The notes beneath the pieces are model-generated. The model ran no database searches and was not told the origin of the DNA. It was given only the letters and a program-made list of their open reading frames with translations. This document shows, one piece after another, positions 55,301 to 63,696 of a stretch of 64,000 nt of DNA. How positions within the stretch are numbered: position 1 is the stretch's first letter; each line of letters opens with the position of its first letter. The stretch lies in assembly GCA_026709415.1 (NCBI GenBank), contig JAPOSZ010000013.1, positions 22,065 to 86,064 on the forward strand, given 5' to 3'. This DNA is from Flavobacteriaceae bacterium. GTDB taxonomy: Bacteria; Bacteroidota; Bacteroidia; Flavobacteriales; Flavobacteriaceae. The position numbers and the translations under genes were made by a program.

Positions 55301-56549
55301 TCGCCTTTATATTATTGTCCCCTAAACTATTTGGATTGGATTCTTGGTGGGTATGATAGGAAAAGGTTTTCTTTTTTTTATCATATAGGTTCAATCCTCC
55401 TCCTTCCGTCCCCACCCAGAGATGATCGGGCGTGTCCACTATGGAACTGACCACGCCATAGTTGAGTTTGGTATTATCGTATCCAGCGGTTAATTTATGA
55501 AAGGCGTTGGAACTGAGGCTGAGGAGATTGACACCACCTGCCCATGTGCCAATCCATAAATCCCCTTTGGAATCCTTTAAAACGCTGTAAACAGAATTAT
55601 GACTCAAGCTGGTGTCATCTGCCTCATTATGTTCATATTTCCGGACCTCTTCGTTTATGAGATTCACCTGATAAAGACCATCATAGGTCCCTACCCAAAG
55701 ATATCCTTGATTATCCTCATCGATACTTCGCACATTATTTGTGATAAGGGTTTTTTGATAAAATTTGAACGCCCGTGAACGAAGGTCGAAAACAGCCAAA
55801 CCATTTTCAAATCCCAACCATATCCTCCCTCGGGAATCCTGAAAAAGAGAGATTTTATTGCTTACCCTTAAATCTTCCAAATGAGTTTCGGGATATTCAA
55901 AATGCTCCAATTTTTTGTTTTTTAAATTGTAACGATCGATTCCTTGATCCGTACTGATCCATAGATTTTCTTCCCCATCACGTAATAATCCTCTGACGCT
56001 ATTGGAACTTAAACTGTTGTCGTTACCCTTTTCATATATCAAACGTTGTGTTTCCTTGGTCTTGACATTCAACAAATACAAACCCGAATTCGTTGCCACC
56101 CAGATGTGCGCCCCGTCTTCGCTTACCATATCCCAAATTTCCTGTTTTCCAAGATCATGTCCTTGTTGGGACTCCGTCAAACGTAGAAAAACATCTTTTT
56201 CCGAATCATGATAGTTGAGTCCGTTTCGGGTGCCAGCCCATATACCTCCCTGACTATCTTGTAAAAGGGAAGTAATCCAATTATTGCTGAGGCTTTCTTG
56301 ATTTTCGAAACGGTAGTAATAGGTCTTAAAGCGATTGCCATCATATTTGTTCAGACCATCTCTAGTGCCGAACCATAAAAACCCATCTTTATCCTGTATC
56401 ATATCGATCACAGAGCTTTGTGACAGTCCCTCTTTCGTCGATATTTTTTGAAAACTGGGATTTTCTTGGGCGAGGATAAGCGGTCCATTCCCCCAAAAAC
56501 AGAAGCTGATGAAATAGAGACAGGTCTTAATAGCTAGAGATTTTCTCAT
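52398..56549 (-). CDS. Hybrid two-component system sensor/regulator (HTCS) of PUL 2
   Basis: A 1383-residue one-protein two-component system. Signal peptide to about residue 28; ~14 two-component-propeller repeats (GLSQSSVIDMIQDKDGFLWFGTRDGLNKYD and similar) form a large periplasmic sensor to about residue 700. A Y_Y_Y domain (YQPGKNQYAYKLEGLDEDWNYVG) and one membrane helix near 800 follow. The histidine kinase has the phosphorylated His in FTNISHDFRTPLTLI (about 845), an ATPase domain (NLLSNAFKFTE, GFGIGLSLSKNI), a receiver with Asp in DLIISDVMMPRMDG (about 1169), and a C-terminal AraC helix-turn-helix (VADIAYQVGFNDLKYFRTCFKKVFKKSPSQYR). HTCS proteins bind oligosaccharides in the periplasm and activate their PUL. 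This is the only regulator found for either PUL. Confidence 0.95.
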   Translation of the reverse strand: MRKSLAIKTCLYFISFCFWGNGPLILAQENPSFQKISTKEGLSQSSVIDMIQDKDGFLWFGTRDGLNKYDGNRFKTYYYRFENQESLSNNWITSLLQDSQGGIWAGTRNGLNYHDSEKDVFLRLTESQQGHDLGKQEIWDMVSEDGAHIWVATNSGLYLLNVKTKETQRLIYEKGNDNSLSSNSVRGLLRDGEENLWISTDQGIDRYNLKNKKLEHFEYPETHLEDLRVSNKISLFQDSRGRIWLGFENGLAVFDLRSRAFKFYQKTLITNNVRSIDEDNQGYLWVGTYDGLYQVNLINEEVRKYEHNEADDTSLSHNSVYSVLKDSKGDLWIGTWAGGVNLLSLSSNAFHKLTAGYDNTKLNYGVVSSIVDTPDHLWVGTEGGGLNLYDKKKKTFSYHTHQESNPNSLGDNNIKAMIKDSRGTFWIGTHGGGLYLLDPKKRPYQFKKHTSISWNNTSVSDNRITCLLEDSQGNIWIGTDGGEINLYEYNERSFTKVDDEKRLLGSSILVFSKTNYSDSLLIGSEKGLVKISITTKEMNAINFYGTTTDTDVPMTVSSLYSDENILWIGTRGNGLHRYDPVTNKSTVYNTANGLSNDVVYAILPDRHNHLWVSTNKGLNRLDRNTGTIKSYDVADGLSENEFNYGAVVQDQNRRLYFGSTNGITFFEPGDIKENTFIPPVAITAFKVRHQLHTNMQGHAEKITLKHNQNDFGFDFVALSYYQPGKNQYAYKLEGLDEDWNYVGNRKTANYTNIEPGEYFFKVKAANNDGYWNEEPVSIQLKIRPPIWRTWWVSLLYFLAIICVVFMVRRYLALKAKQRDELKQERIEKERIKKVNQLKLKLFTNISHDFRTPLTLIAGPLQRLIQEKRGGAYVQDQLRGMYRNTSVLLQLINELLDFRKSEVGQWRLQAYENDIVAFLREIKLCFEDLAKQRNIDYRLREPKKVPVKVWFDPNEMKKVVFNLLSNAFKFTEDHGSITLAVILIPSSGKDGEQQVKLEFTNTGKGIPKEEILNIFDRYFQLGKSRDDGRMSGFGIGLSLSKNIIERHHGNISVKSMEGKETKFTILLPLGKDHLNKEEILTQDFSDEKIEFSKDEVAHLEVENFLRKKNYAQGKISLDDALPNILLVEDNEELRDFIKNILRDNFNIFEADNGEEALVMAKEYSMDLIISDVMMPRMDGIALSQAMKRDIKTSHVPIILLTARTSSKAQKIGYETGADVYLTKPFNADILQMQIGNMLNSRKKLVEKFKKDVILEPKEFANNVSVDEAFLKKAIDIVEENVSNPQFNVNFFVSKMYMSRSVLYRKLKALTGQSISEFVRMIKLKKAAQLLEQTKHGVADIAYQVGFNDLKYFRTCFKKVFKKSPSQYRKLLHWESEKELQNLSS

Positions 56550-56926
56550 GAGTCACTCCTTAAACAAGGCCACTTTCAGGTATCTAATGCCATATAATCT
56601 CATGTTGATGTTCTCTTTTCCAAGTTACTAAGGTATTCAAATTTATGAACGCCCTATTAGTCATTTCATTTTCAATAATTTGTACCTATGGAATCTCATG
56701 AAACGCATAAAATTTACAAAATTTTCTGTTCTTTCAATCACTTGACTTTGGGTTATTCATGTTGCACTAGATTGAACGTGTCATTAGAGGTTACTAAAAG
56801 ATGTAACTCCTAAAGTTTTAGACCATCTCAGCCCAATGTAAGATGCGTTTAAGAATTTAAGAGTGGATTGGAACCCATAATCAAATAGTTTATTTGGAGG
56901 GAGAAATTAATTTTACTTTTGTTTTA
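56550..56926. other. Divergent intergenic region, HTCS and PLP-enzyme genes
   Basis: About 375 bp containing both promoters. No clear TAnnTTTG element on either strand, no palindrome and no riboswitch-like structure was recognised. Confidence 0.35.
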
Positions 56927-58078
56927 ATGAAACAAAAACTCAAATTTAACTCCAGAACAATCCATGGGGGACAGCATCCCGATGTGGCCTATGGTGCGGT
57001 CATGCCTCCCATTTATCAAACCTCAACGTATAGACAAACCTCCCCTGGCCAGCACAAAGGCTATGAATACAGTCGAACACATAACCCAACGAGAACCGCC
57101 CTCGAAAAATCCATAGCATCCTTAGAAGGAGCTCAGTACGGGTTAGCTTTTGCTTCAGGGATGGCCGCGATTGATTCATTAACCAAACTGTTTTTACCAG
57201 GAGATCATATCATTTCTACCAACGATCTCTATGGGGGCTCGTATCGACTATTTGAAAATGTGTTTGCCAAGTATGATTTAAAATTTGACTTCATGGATTT
57301 AAGAGATATAAAACATCTCCAAACATTGATTCATAAAAAAACCAAAATGATTTGGATTGAAACCCCCACCAATCCCATGATGCGCGTCATCGATATCAAA
57401 GCGATTGTTGAAGTGGCAAAGCAAGAGGATATCCTTGTGGCTGTCGACAACACATTTGCGACCCCTTATCTCCAAAGACCGCTCGAATGGGGTGCCGATT
57501 TAGTGATGCATTCAGCCACTAAATATTTGTCGGGTCATTCCGATACCATTATCGGATTGATGGCTTATAGCTGTCCCGATATCGATGAACGCTTGAAATT
57601 TGTACAAAATGCGAGTGGTGCCGTGCCTGGACCAATGGATTGTTACTTGACCTTAAGAGGGATCAAAACATTGCATTTGCGTATGGAGAGGCATTGCCAA
57701 AACGCAAAAGAGATCGTTACTTTTTTATCCAATCATCCGCAAGTTGATCAAGTGTTTTACCCTGGAATATCGCAAGATTCAAGTTTCCAATTGCCCAAAG
57801 GACAGATGCGTGATTTTGGTGGCATGATCTCTTTTCAAACCAAGACCAAAGACCTTGAAAAAATCCATCAAGTTCTCAGCCGATTTAAGGTGTTTACTCT
57901 CGCAGAATCCCTTGGCGGGGTGGAAAGTTTGGTCGGTCATCCCGCTTCGATGACGCATGCCTCAATCCCTAAACGAGAAAGAGAACGTTCTGGTGTTTTT
58001 GAAAATTTGATTCGATTGAGTGTGGGCATCGAAGATGTTAGGGACCTGATCCAAGACTTGAAGCAGGCACTGAATTAA
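56927..58078 (+). CDS. Trans-sulfuration PLP enzyme (cystathionine gamma-synthase/lyase family)
   Basis: From the ATG at 56927 it has 383 residues, the usual length; an ATG 33 bp upstream would add an unsupported leader. Cys/Met metabolism PLP domain: RTIHGGQHPD at the N-terminus, PPIYQTSTY, YEYSRTHNPTRTALEKSIASLEGAQYGLAFASGMAAI (with Tyr and Arg contacting PLP phosphate of the neighbouring subunit), ETPTNPMMRVIDI, DNTFATPYLQRPLEWGADLVMHSATKYLSGHSD with the PLP Lys in SATKY, and ESLGGVESLVGHPASMTHASI for substrate binding. Synthase versus lyase (or methionine gamma-lyase) cannot be separated by eye. Its stop TAA overlaps the next start (TAATG). Confidence 0.92.
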   Translation: MKQKLKFNSRTIHGGQHPDVAYGAVMPPIYQTSTYRQTSPGQHKGYEYSRTHNPTRTALEKSIASLEGAQYGLAFASGMAAIDSLTKLFLPGDHIISTNDLYGGSYRLFENVFAKYDLKFDFMDLRDIKHLQTLIHKKTKMIWIETPTNPMMRVIDIKAIVEVAKQEDILVAVDNTFATPYLQRPLEWGADLVMHSATKYLSGHSDTIIGLMAYSCPDIDERLKFVQNASGAVPGPMDCYLTLRGIKTLHLRMERHCQNAKEIVTFLSNHPQVDQVFYPGISQDSSFQLPKGQMRDFGGMISFQTKTKDLEKIHQVLSRFKVFTLAESLGGVESLVGHPASMTHASIPKRERERSGVFENLIRLSVGIEDVRDLIQDLKQALN

Positions 58079-58839
58079 TGTCTGAAACCAAAATATATTT
58101 TGCTTCGGATCAACATTTGGGTATTCCCAATAAAAAGCAGAGTTTCGAAAGAGAGAAGAAAGTCCTCCGCTGGTTGAATTATATACGAAAAGATGCAACG
58201 GAACTATTCTTGCTTGGTGATTTATTTGACTTTTGGTTCGAGTACAACAAAGTGGTCCCCAAAGGATATGTTCGGATTTTGGGAAAACTGGCAGAAATCA
58301 CGGACCAAGGGATCCCAATTCACTTTTTTGTGGGTAATCATGACTTATGGGTCAAGGATTATTTTACCCAAGAATTAGGTATTTCGGTGTATCGAAACCC
58401 AACAGATTTTGTGCGAGAAGGGAAAAAATTTCATATCGCTCATGGCGATGGTTTGGGTCCCAAAGACAAAGGATACAAATTCATGAAAAAGATTTTTTCA
58501 AATGGACTTTGTCAATGGTTGTTTCATTGGTTGATTCATCCCAACTTAGGGATCGGATTAGGTCAATATCTTTCTAAGAGTAAGACCGTCATATCGGGAC
58601 ATAGAGCACCAAAATTTATGGGACCATCTAAAGAATGGTTGGTACAATATGCCAAACAGAAACAAGTGGAATCGCACCGAGACTATTATGTTTTTGGACA
58701 CCGACATTTACCCTTAGAAATCAATATCGATGAAAAAGCAACGTATATGAATATAGGTGATTGGATCACCCATTTTTCATATGCGGTCTTTGATGGACAG
58801 CAACTGACCTTAAAATATTGGAAAGAAGATTCTAAATGA
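58078..58839 (+). CDS. lpxH: UDP-2,3-diacylglucosamine pyrophosphatase-type metallophosphoesterase (LpxH-like)
   Basis: A 253-residue calcineurin-like phosphoesterase. It has the metal-binding signature in order: FASDQHLG (Asp/His), LLGDLFDFWFEYN (GDxxD), FVGNHDLWV (GNHD), AHGDGLG and YVFGHRHLPLEI (GHxH). The DFW after the GDxxD motif and the region DKGYKFMKKIF are typical of LpxH, which cleaves UDP-diacylglucosamine to lipid X in lipid A synthesis. It may act as a peripheral membrane enzyme. It overlaps the PLP gene by 1 bp and HflX by 4 bp (ATGA), so the three genes form one operon. Confidence 0.88.
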   Translation: MSETKIYFASDQHLGIPNKKQSFEREKKVLRWLNYIRKDATELFLLGDLFDFWFEYNKVVPKGYVRILGKLAEITDQGIPIHFFVGNHDLWVKDYFTQELGISVYRNPTDFVREGKKFHIAHGDGLGPKDKGYKFMKKIFSNGLCQWLFHWLIHPNLGIGLGQYLSKSKTVISGHRAPKFMGPSKEWLVQYAKQKQVESHRDYYVFGHRHLPLEINIDEKATYMNIGDWITHFSYAVFDGQQLTLKYWKEDSK

Positions 58840-60056
58840 TAGAAAGCCATGCCATCCCATTAGAACGAGTTGTTTTGGTTGGTGTTGTTCATGCTGATTT
58901 AGATGTTGAAACAGCGAATGAACATCTAGCCGAATTGGCTTTTTTGACCCAAACAGCCTCTGGAGTTGTTATCAAAACTTTTATGCAACGAATTAGAGCA
59001 TTTCATCCCAAAACCCTAGTTGGTCAAGGAAAAATGTTGGAAATACAATCTTATACTCAAGCCAACGACATAGGGACGGTTATTTTTGATTGTGAATTAA
59101 CTCCCACCCAGCAAGCTAATATTGAACGGGTGTTGAGATGTAAGATTCTTGATCGAACGGCTCTTATCTTGGACATTTTTGCTCTAAAAGCCAAAACCTC
59201 CTATGCGAAAACACAAGTAGAACTAGCTCAATATGAATATTTATTACCACGCCTCAAGGGACTATGGACTCACTTAGAAAGACAACGTGGAGGTATTGGC
59301 GTTCGAGGTCCTGGTGAAACAGAAATAGAAACAGATCGACGCATCGTCAGAAACAAAATTTCCTTACTCAAAAAACGATTAGAATCCATCCAAAAGCAAA
59401 AAAACACCCAGCGATCCAATCGAAAATCGCTAGTTCGCGTAGCCCTTGTGGGCTATACCAATGTTGGAAAATCGACATTGATGAACTTGTTGTCAAAAAG
59501 TAAAGTGATGACAGAGGATAAACTATTTGCCACCTTGGATACCACGGTCAGAAAAGTGGTCTTTACAGACATGCCATTCCTACTCGTGGATACCGTTGGA
59601 TTTATTAGGAAACTACCCACCCAATTGATTGAATCGTTTAAAAGTACTTTGGATGAAGTCGTCCAAGCCGATTTATTGATTCATCTTGTGGATATATCAA
59701 ATTCTAATTTTGAAAAGCATATGGATTCGGTCAATAAAATTTTATGGGAACTACAGAGCATTCAAAAGCCCACTTTGATGGTCTTTAATAAAATTGATGC
59801 GTATCAACCTCAACCATGGGATCAAGAAGATTTACGAATGACTCGAGGAAAGGAACACTTTAGCATTCAAGAGTGGAAGCAAACATGGATGCAAAAAAAC
59901 AACCAAAAAGCCATTTTTATTTCAGCTTCAAAAAAGATCAATATTCAAAGTCTAAAGCATGAAATGGAACGGTGGGTTGGTCAGATTTATCAAAACAGAT
60001 TTCCCTATCGAATCAAAAATATAGCCACAAAAGTCAAAGAAAAAGTTTCGTCATGA
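58836..60056 (+). CDS. hflX: Ribosome-associated GTPase HflX
   Basis: A 406-residue GTPase. The N-terminal HflX domain (ELAFLTQTASGVVIKTFMQRIRAFHPKTLVGQGK, IFDCELTPTQQANIER) is followed by the helical linker with RGGIGVRGPGETEIETDRR. The TRAFAC G domain has G1 GYTNVGKST, G3 VDTVGFIRKLP, G4 NKID and G5-like SASKK. Length and motif order are normal. HflX splits stalled ribosomes under stress. Last gene of the PLP-LpxH-HflX operon. The short final region (YRIKNIATKVKEKVSS) replaces the longer C-terminal domain of some homologues. Confidence 0.95.
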   Translation: MIESHAIPLERVVLVGVVHADLDVETANEHLAELAFLTQTASGVVIKTFMQRIRAFHPKTLVGQGKMLEIQSYTQANDIGTVIFDCELTPTQQANIERVLRCKILDRTALILDIFALKAKTSYAKTQVELAQYEYLLPRLKGLWTHLERQRGGIGVRGPGETEIETDRRIVRNKISLLKKRLESIQKQKNTQRSNRKSLVRVALVGYTNVGKSTLMNLLSKSKVMTEDKLFATLDTTVRKVVFTDMPFLLVDTVGFIRKLPTQLIESFKSTLDEVVQADLLIHLVDISNSNFEKHMDSVNKILWELQSIQKPTLMVFNKIDAYQPQPWDQEDLRMTRGKEHFSIQEWKQTWMQKNNQKAIFISASKKINIQSLKHEMERWVGQIYQNRFPYRIKNIATKVKEKVSS

Positions 60057-60143
60057 TGTCTTTGCTCTATGGAATCATGAAATGCTCAAATAATCCTATG
60101 GATGGGGTAAAAGCACCATCAATAATACCGATGGCGCTTGCGA

Positions 60144-61559
60144 TCAATATCTTGTATTTCCATTTTCAGGTTCATCCTGATCCTTTTGGGTATAATCAGA
60201 AAAGCGTTCGCTAGCGGGTTCATTTTCAGAGCCGTAATAATATTCTTGAGAAGCATCACTTGATTCCGAACCATATGGATCGCTTTCTACACTTCCATCG
60301 GTTTGGAATTCGAGTTTGGATTTTGAACGCCACAGAAGTATTGAAAGGGTACAATAAAGAATCAATAGGAGCAGTGATTTTTCATCGGCAATGGAATGAT
60401 TATCAATTTCAAAAGTTGCTAGGGTATCAATTTGTATAAATAATAAAATACTGGTTAGAATTCTAGGAGATATGTTGGCCATCGGTACCATATTAAATCC
60501 AAAACTTGGTTTTATCAATCGAAAGGTTTTGCCAAAATAAACCAACGATTTAAAGACGACAAAAAAGAGATATCGAGGTATAAATAGAACGACAAATAAG
60601 CCAAGACCATAGAGAAAAGGCCAGAGTGAATTAAAGTCAGAAAAAAGAATCGAGAATCCAAAAATGAGAGAAAAAAACAAACGAACCAAAAAACCGAGCC
60701 CCATCGTAAAAAGTTTGAAATCATTGACTCCATCTTCAAAATTTTCAAAATCAAAGGTTGCTTTGATTTTAGAAGGAATCAATCGATCAGCATGGGTAAT
60801 CAATAAGCCAAAAGCAAAAAGGATGAATAAAATAGGATAGTTTTGAATTGTTCCAACCGAATAAAGCCCAAAAACAATTGCAAGGATTAAAAAATATTTA
60901 CTAGGATGTTGAATCAATCGCAACAGCCAAATCAAGACAAAACAAAGTACTAAAGCAGCTAAAAAGACTAAAGAAAATAAAATGAACTGAGATGATATTT
61001 CATCTGTAGCTAATGGGGAGTCGCCTTGTTCAAATTGACTCGTAGTATAATAAAATGTAGCAATACCAATAATGACGGTAAAAGAGGTTTCATAATCAAG
61101 AAAATCTTTATCGATGGTGATGAATCCTCTCATATTTGGTACGGCAATGGCACTACTCATGACTGATAAAGGAATACTGCACATGAGTGCTGATGGAAAG
61201 TCAAACCCAAAAAAATGTTGAAAAATCCAACTCAACAAAAAAATATTGACATACAGTAAGACAACAGAAGAGAAAAGAGATTTAAATAAAACGGATAATT
61301 TGAGTCGAGATACTTTAATATTGACAGATTCTTCAAGAACAACCATAATCAGACCAACGGCTCCTAGTATCGGAACTATCGTATGGATTGACTGAACATG
61401 TAGCGAAGTGAATAGCTCAATATATATTCGGGCAAGGATTCCTATGATTATTAATAGGATCACTGCAGAAAATTTTGTCCTACGACCTACTTCATCAAAT
61501 ACGAAAGCGATGATAATCAGTAGCGATAAAACACCGAGTACAATGGCTGGACTCACCAA
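60144..61559 (-). CDS. CPA-type cation:proton antiporter
   Basis: A 471-residue membrane protein with about 12-13 helices. It shows the sodium/hydrogen exchanger pattern: FVFDEVGRRTKFSAVILLIIIGILARI at the start (first helices), MVVLEESVNIKV, SIPLSVMSSAIAVPNM, FLDYETSFTVIIGIATFYY (in place of the usual E-S-x-x-N-D helix) and FGLLITHADRLIP. The cytoplasmic tail (~60 residues, DGSVESDPYGSESSDASQEYY...) is acidic and low-complexity. Exchange of Na+ or K+ for H+ is likely, but ion and direction are not told by sequence. It converges on the HflX operon with about 90 bp between. Confidence 0.8.
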   Translation of the reverse strand: MVSPAIVLGVLSLLIIIAFVFDEVGRRTKFSAVILLIIIGILARIYIELFTSLHVQSIHTIVPILGAVGLIMVVLEESVNIKVSRLKLSVLFKSLFSSVVLLYVNIFLLSWIFQHFFGFDFPSALMCSIPLSVMSSAIAVPNMRGFITIDKDFLDYETSFTVIIGIATFYYTTSQFEQGDSPLATDEISSQFILFSLVFLAALVLCFVLIWLLRLIQHPSKYFLILAIVFGLYSVGTIQNYPILFILFAFGLLITHADRLIPSKIKATFDFENFEDGVNDFKLFTMGLGFLVRLFFSLIFGFSILFSDFNSLWPFLYGLGLFVVLFIPRYLFFVVFKSLVYFGKTFRLIKPSFGFNMVPMANISPRILTSILLFIQIDTLATFEIDNHSIADEKSLLLLILYCTLSILLWRSKSKLEFQTDGSVESDPYGSESSDASQEYYYGSENEPASERFSDYTQKDQDEPENGNTRY

Positions 61560-61708
61560 ATGAATTCAAAGTTGTTATTCAAATTTAGGAGTTCTGTGAA
61601 TAGGAAATAAAAACCTTTGATATTTGGCTTCATTATGGGTTGCAAGTACTAAATTTTGGATGGTATTCTTCAATTAGTTTAGAATCTTTAGAAAACCTTT
61701 GACAAAAC

Positions 61709-61945
61709 CTAACCAACATCCCAATCACTTATATCTTGGTTGAATGAAATGGTAACACTAAACATTTCACTCATATCGGTTACACTACTTGTATCCCAGT
61801 TACTTATACTTAGGTTAAGTAAACTTGCCTCATAAAACATCCTGCTCACATCCGTCACCAAAGAAGTAATCACCATTGATACATTTCGGCTGTCTTGAAC
61901 CATATTTCTCAACATTTTCTCATCCACAATTGTATATCTGTTCAA
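61709..61945 (-). pseudogene. BspA-type (DUF285) surface-protein fragment
   Basis: A 78-codon frame reading [15 protein letters not shown], then [20 protein letters not shown] and [20 protein letters not shown], ending SDWDVG and TAG. This is the N-terminal cap plus about two repeats of the BspA-like (DUF285) leucine-rich surface proteins, which normally hold many more FNQDIxxWDVSxVTxM repeats. There is no ATG (only TTG at 61945) and no signal. The gene is a truncated remnant, though the repeat unit is still well preserved. Confidence 0.7.
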
Positions 61946-62262
61946 CTCAAATTGTAGTTTTTCCTACACTAAACTCTTTTTTTTCATCCGATAGGTTGGG
62001 ATATAGCATAATGATGGCTCCATTTTCATGTTTAATGAATCGTTCATCATGGGCAAAAAATGAAGCCAAGTTTGTGAAATAAGACTCCAATTTTGCCATC
62101 GTGTCTTGGAGTTCTTTGATTTGTTATTTTAATGCTTCTAATTCTTTTTTTCGTCATGGCTTAGTTCGTTGATATTGATTTCCAAATTAGTTAGCAACGT
62201 ATTGGTCTGTCCGTCGCTATCTTTTGGCCATGCGTTTGTCATAGACTTTAGAAGGGTTAATC
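61946..62262 (-). pseudogene. Coiled-coil gene remnant
   Basis: On the minus strand, short frames separated by stops read MTNAWPKDSDGQTNTLLTNL and EINELSHDEKK, then KELQDTMAKLESYFTNLASF and FAHDERFIKHENGAIIMLYP. These look like the charged, leucine-spaced heptads of a coiled-coil tail, with in-frame stops (TAG, TAA). Possibly part of the same surface-protein gene as the BspA fragment. Low certainty. Confidence 0.35.
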
Positions 62263-62563
62263 TTTTTTAGGTTTGACACTTGATTTTGTCATTCGGTTTT
62301 TTTTCAATACTAGGTAAATTGCCTTTTGGATTTTCAGTGTAGCAAAACAATAACACAACAACCAACCATGAAATACTCCAATTCAGTGGTTTTTATCATC
62401 AGTTTCAATTTTTGGGATATGCGAAGAAATTAAAGAGATAAGATGGCTACGTTCAACCTATTAACGCAACATAATTCCATGTCGATGGGATCTTTTTCAA
62501 GGGATTAAGATTTATACTGACTTCCTTCGCTTTCGATATTTGGGAATTTATTACTTAAACCAA
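62263..62563. other. Intergenic region, nothing recognised
   Basis: About 300 bp of AT-rich sequence between decayed fragments. No open frame, repeat or hairpin was supported. Confidence 0.35.
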
Positions 62564-62745
62564 TTAAATAGTTTGTCTATTAAACCTTACTCCTGTAATA
62601 AGAACTGCACCAACTCCCATAACCCATCTGACATTGGTTTTATTGGTTTCTATTCTTTTATCCATTCCATTAATCGGCTCTTCTATATTCTTAATCCTAT
62701 CTAATATCTCTTCATCTCTTTTATTTCCATTGTTACCGTTGTCGT
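62564..62745 (-). pseudogene. Small helical membrane-anchored fragment
   Basis: A frame without an upstream ATG reads GNKRDEEILDRIKNIEEPIN, MDKRIETNKTNVRWVMGVGA, VLITGVRFNRQTI, then TAA. A heptad coil followed by one short membrane segment resembles the C-terminal end of coiled-coil/TM proteins such as phage XhlA-type proteins. It is probably a remnant; a start at the internal Met (MDKRIE) would give only ~35 residues. Confidence 0.3.
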
Positions 62746-62889
62746 ATAGGGTTTAATAACTTTTTTAAGTCATTTATAGTGAATTATATTCTTTCGCAAT
62801 TTATTAGTTCATGAAAAGAGGCATATTTAGACAGATAAAAACATGTGGGCTCTTGGGAGAGAGACCATACCTAAAAACGGACACCAAGT

Positions 62890-62950
62890 ATTGATAAGAC
62901 CAATGATCTCTTGGTATGATGGGCTGATACAACGAAGTGTTTAAGGGTTA
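62890..62950 (+). repeat. Inverted repeat, left arm, flanking the second MNT/HEPN pair
   Basis: Contains TAAGACC (62895-62901), ATGATGGGCTGATA (62916-62929) and GTGTTTAA (62938-62945). The same blocks, in order and with equal or near-equal spacing, occur inverted at 63765-63814. Confidence 0.6.
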
Positions 62951-63038
62951 ATAGGTTACCATAATATACAAATCCCCAAAAGGGATGCATGTATTACATT
63001 TACGTTCTCGAATCAAACGAGTTCAAAAACAATAAATC

Positions 63039-63371
63039 ATGTTAACTAAAAAACAGCAAGAAATTATTATTGAAGAAATGAATCCTTACAAACCTGTGAA
63101 AATTGGTGTTTTTGGTTCGGTTGCACGAGGCAATCAGAGTGAAACAAGTGATATTGATTTATTGTACTCGTTCAGCGAGGCCTGTGGTTTGAATTTTATT
63201 ACGATGACTGACAATTTAGAACGAAGATTAAAGAAAAAAGTCGATTTGATGAGTTTTGATTTTATGAATCCATATTTAAAAGAATCGATATTAAAAGAAG
63301 CTATTATTTTTTACGATAAAAGTAGTGAAAGAAAAACAAGACACTATCATTTGTTATCACATTCAAGATAG
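63039..63371 (+). CDS. MNT-type nucleotidyltransferase antitoxin (MntA-like), canonical active site
   Basis: A 110-residue minimal nucleotidyltransferase. The catalytic loop is GSVARG at residues 26-31 followed by SDIDLL with Asp38 and Asp40 (the metal pair); a third acid lies in KKKVDLMSFDFMN. In characterised systems MntA transfers AMP groups from ATP to the Tyr of its HepT partner, blocking the HEPN RNase. The HepT-like gene follows with a 47-bp overlap. The sequence is homologous to the degenerate MNT at 33333-33641. The pair lies between imperfect inverted repeats. Confidence 0.9.
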   Translation: MLTKKQQEIIIEEMNPYKPVKIGVFGSVARGNQSETSDIDLLYSFSEACGLNFITMTDNLERRLKKKVDLMSFDFMNPYLKESILKEAIIFYDKSSERKTRHYHLLSHSR

Positions 63372-63696
63372 AATTAATAAGATAAAACATTTATTAAAAA
63401 GTATAACCAATTATGATTTATTTATCAAAGATTGGGTTCGTCAATATGCTATTTTAAAAGCAATGATTGATATTGGTGAGGCTTCTAATGATCTATCTGA
63501 AAAAACATACAACATGGTATCCCACATTGAATGGGGTAAAATTGTAGGAATGCGAAATAAAATATCTCATGGCTATGCTACTGTAGAATTAGATATTGTA
63601 TGGGATGCGGTTCAAAAAGAAATTCCTATATTAGAAGAGGCTATTGAAGAACTAATCCAAAAATTAAAAATAGATAACAAAAACTCAAATGAATAA
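63325..63696 (+). CDS. HEPN-domain toxin (HepT-like)
   Basis: A 123-residue helical protein. The start MKEKQDTIICYHIQDRINKI overlaps the MNT gene by 47 bp; later Mets would cut into helix 1. The HEPN motif is RNKISHGY (R-x4-H-x-Y) in KIVGMRNKISHGYATVELDIVW at about residue 77: Arg and His for RNA cleavage, Tyr as the likely AMPylation site. Helices EWVRQYAILKAMIDIGEASNDL and WDAVQKEIPILEEAIEELIQKL complete the fold. As a HepT-type member it is expected to cleave RNA when released from its antitoxin. Same layout as the pair at 33 kb, but on the plus strand. Confidence 0.9.
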   Translation: MKEKQDTIICYHIQDRINKIKHLLKSITNYDLFIKDWVRQYAILKAMIDIGEASNDLSEKTYNMVSHIEWGKIVGMRNKISHGYATVELDIVWDAVQKEIPILEEAIEELIQKLKIDNKNSNE

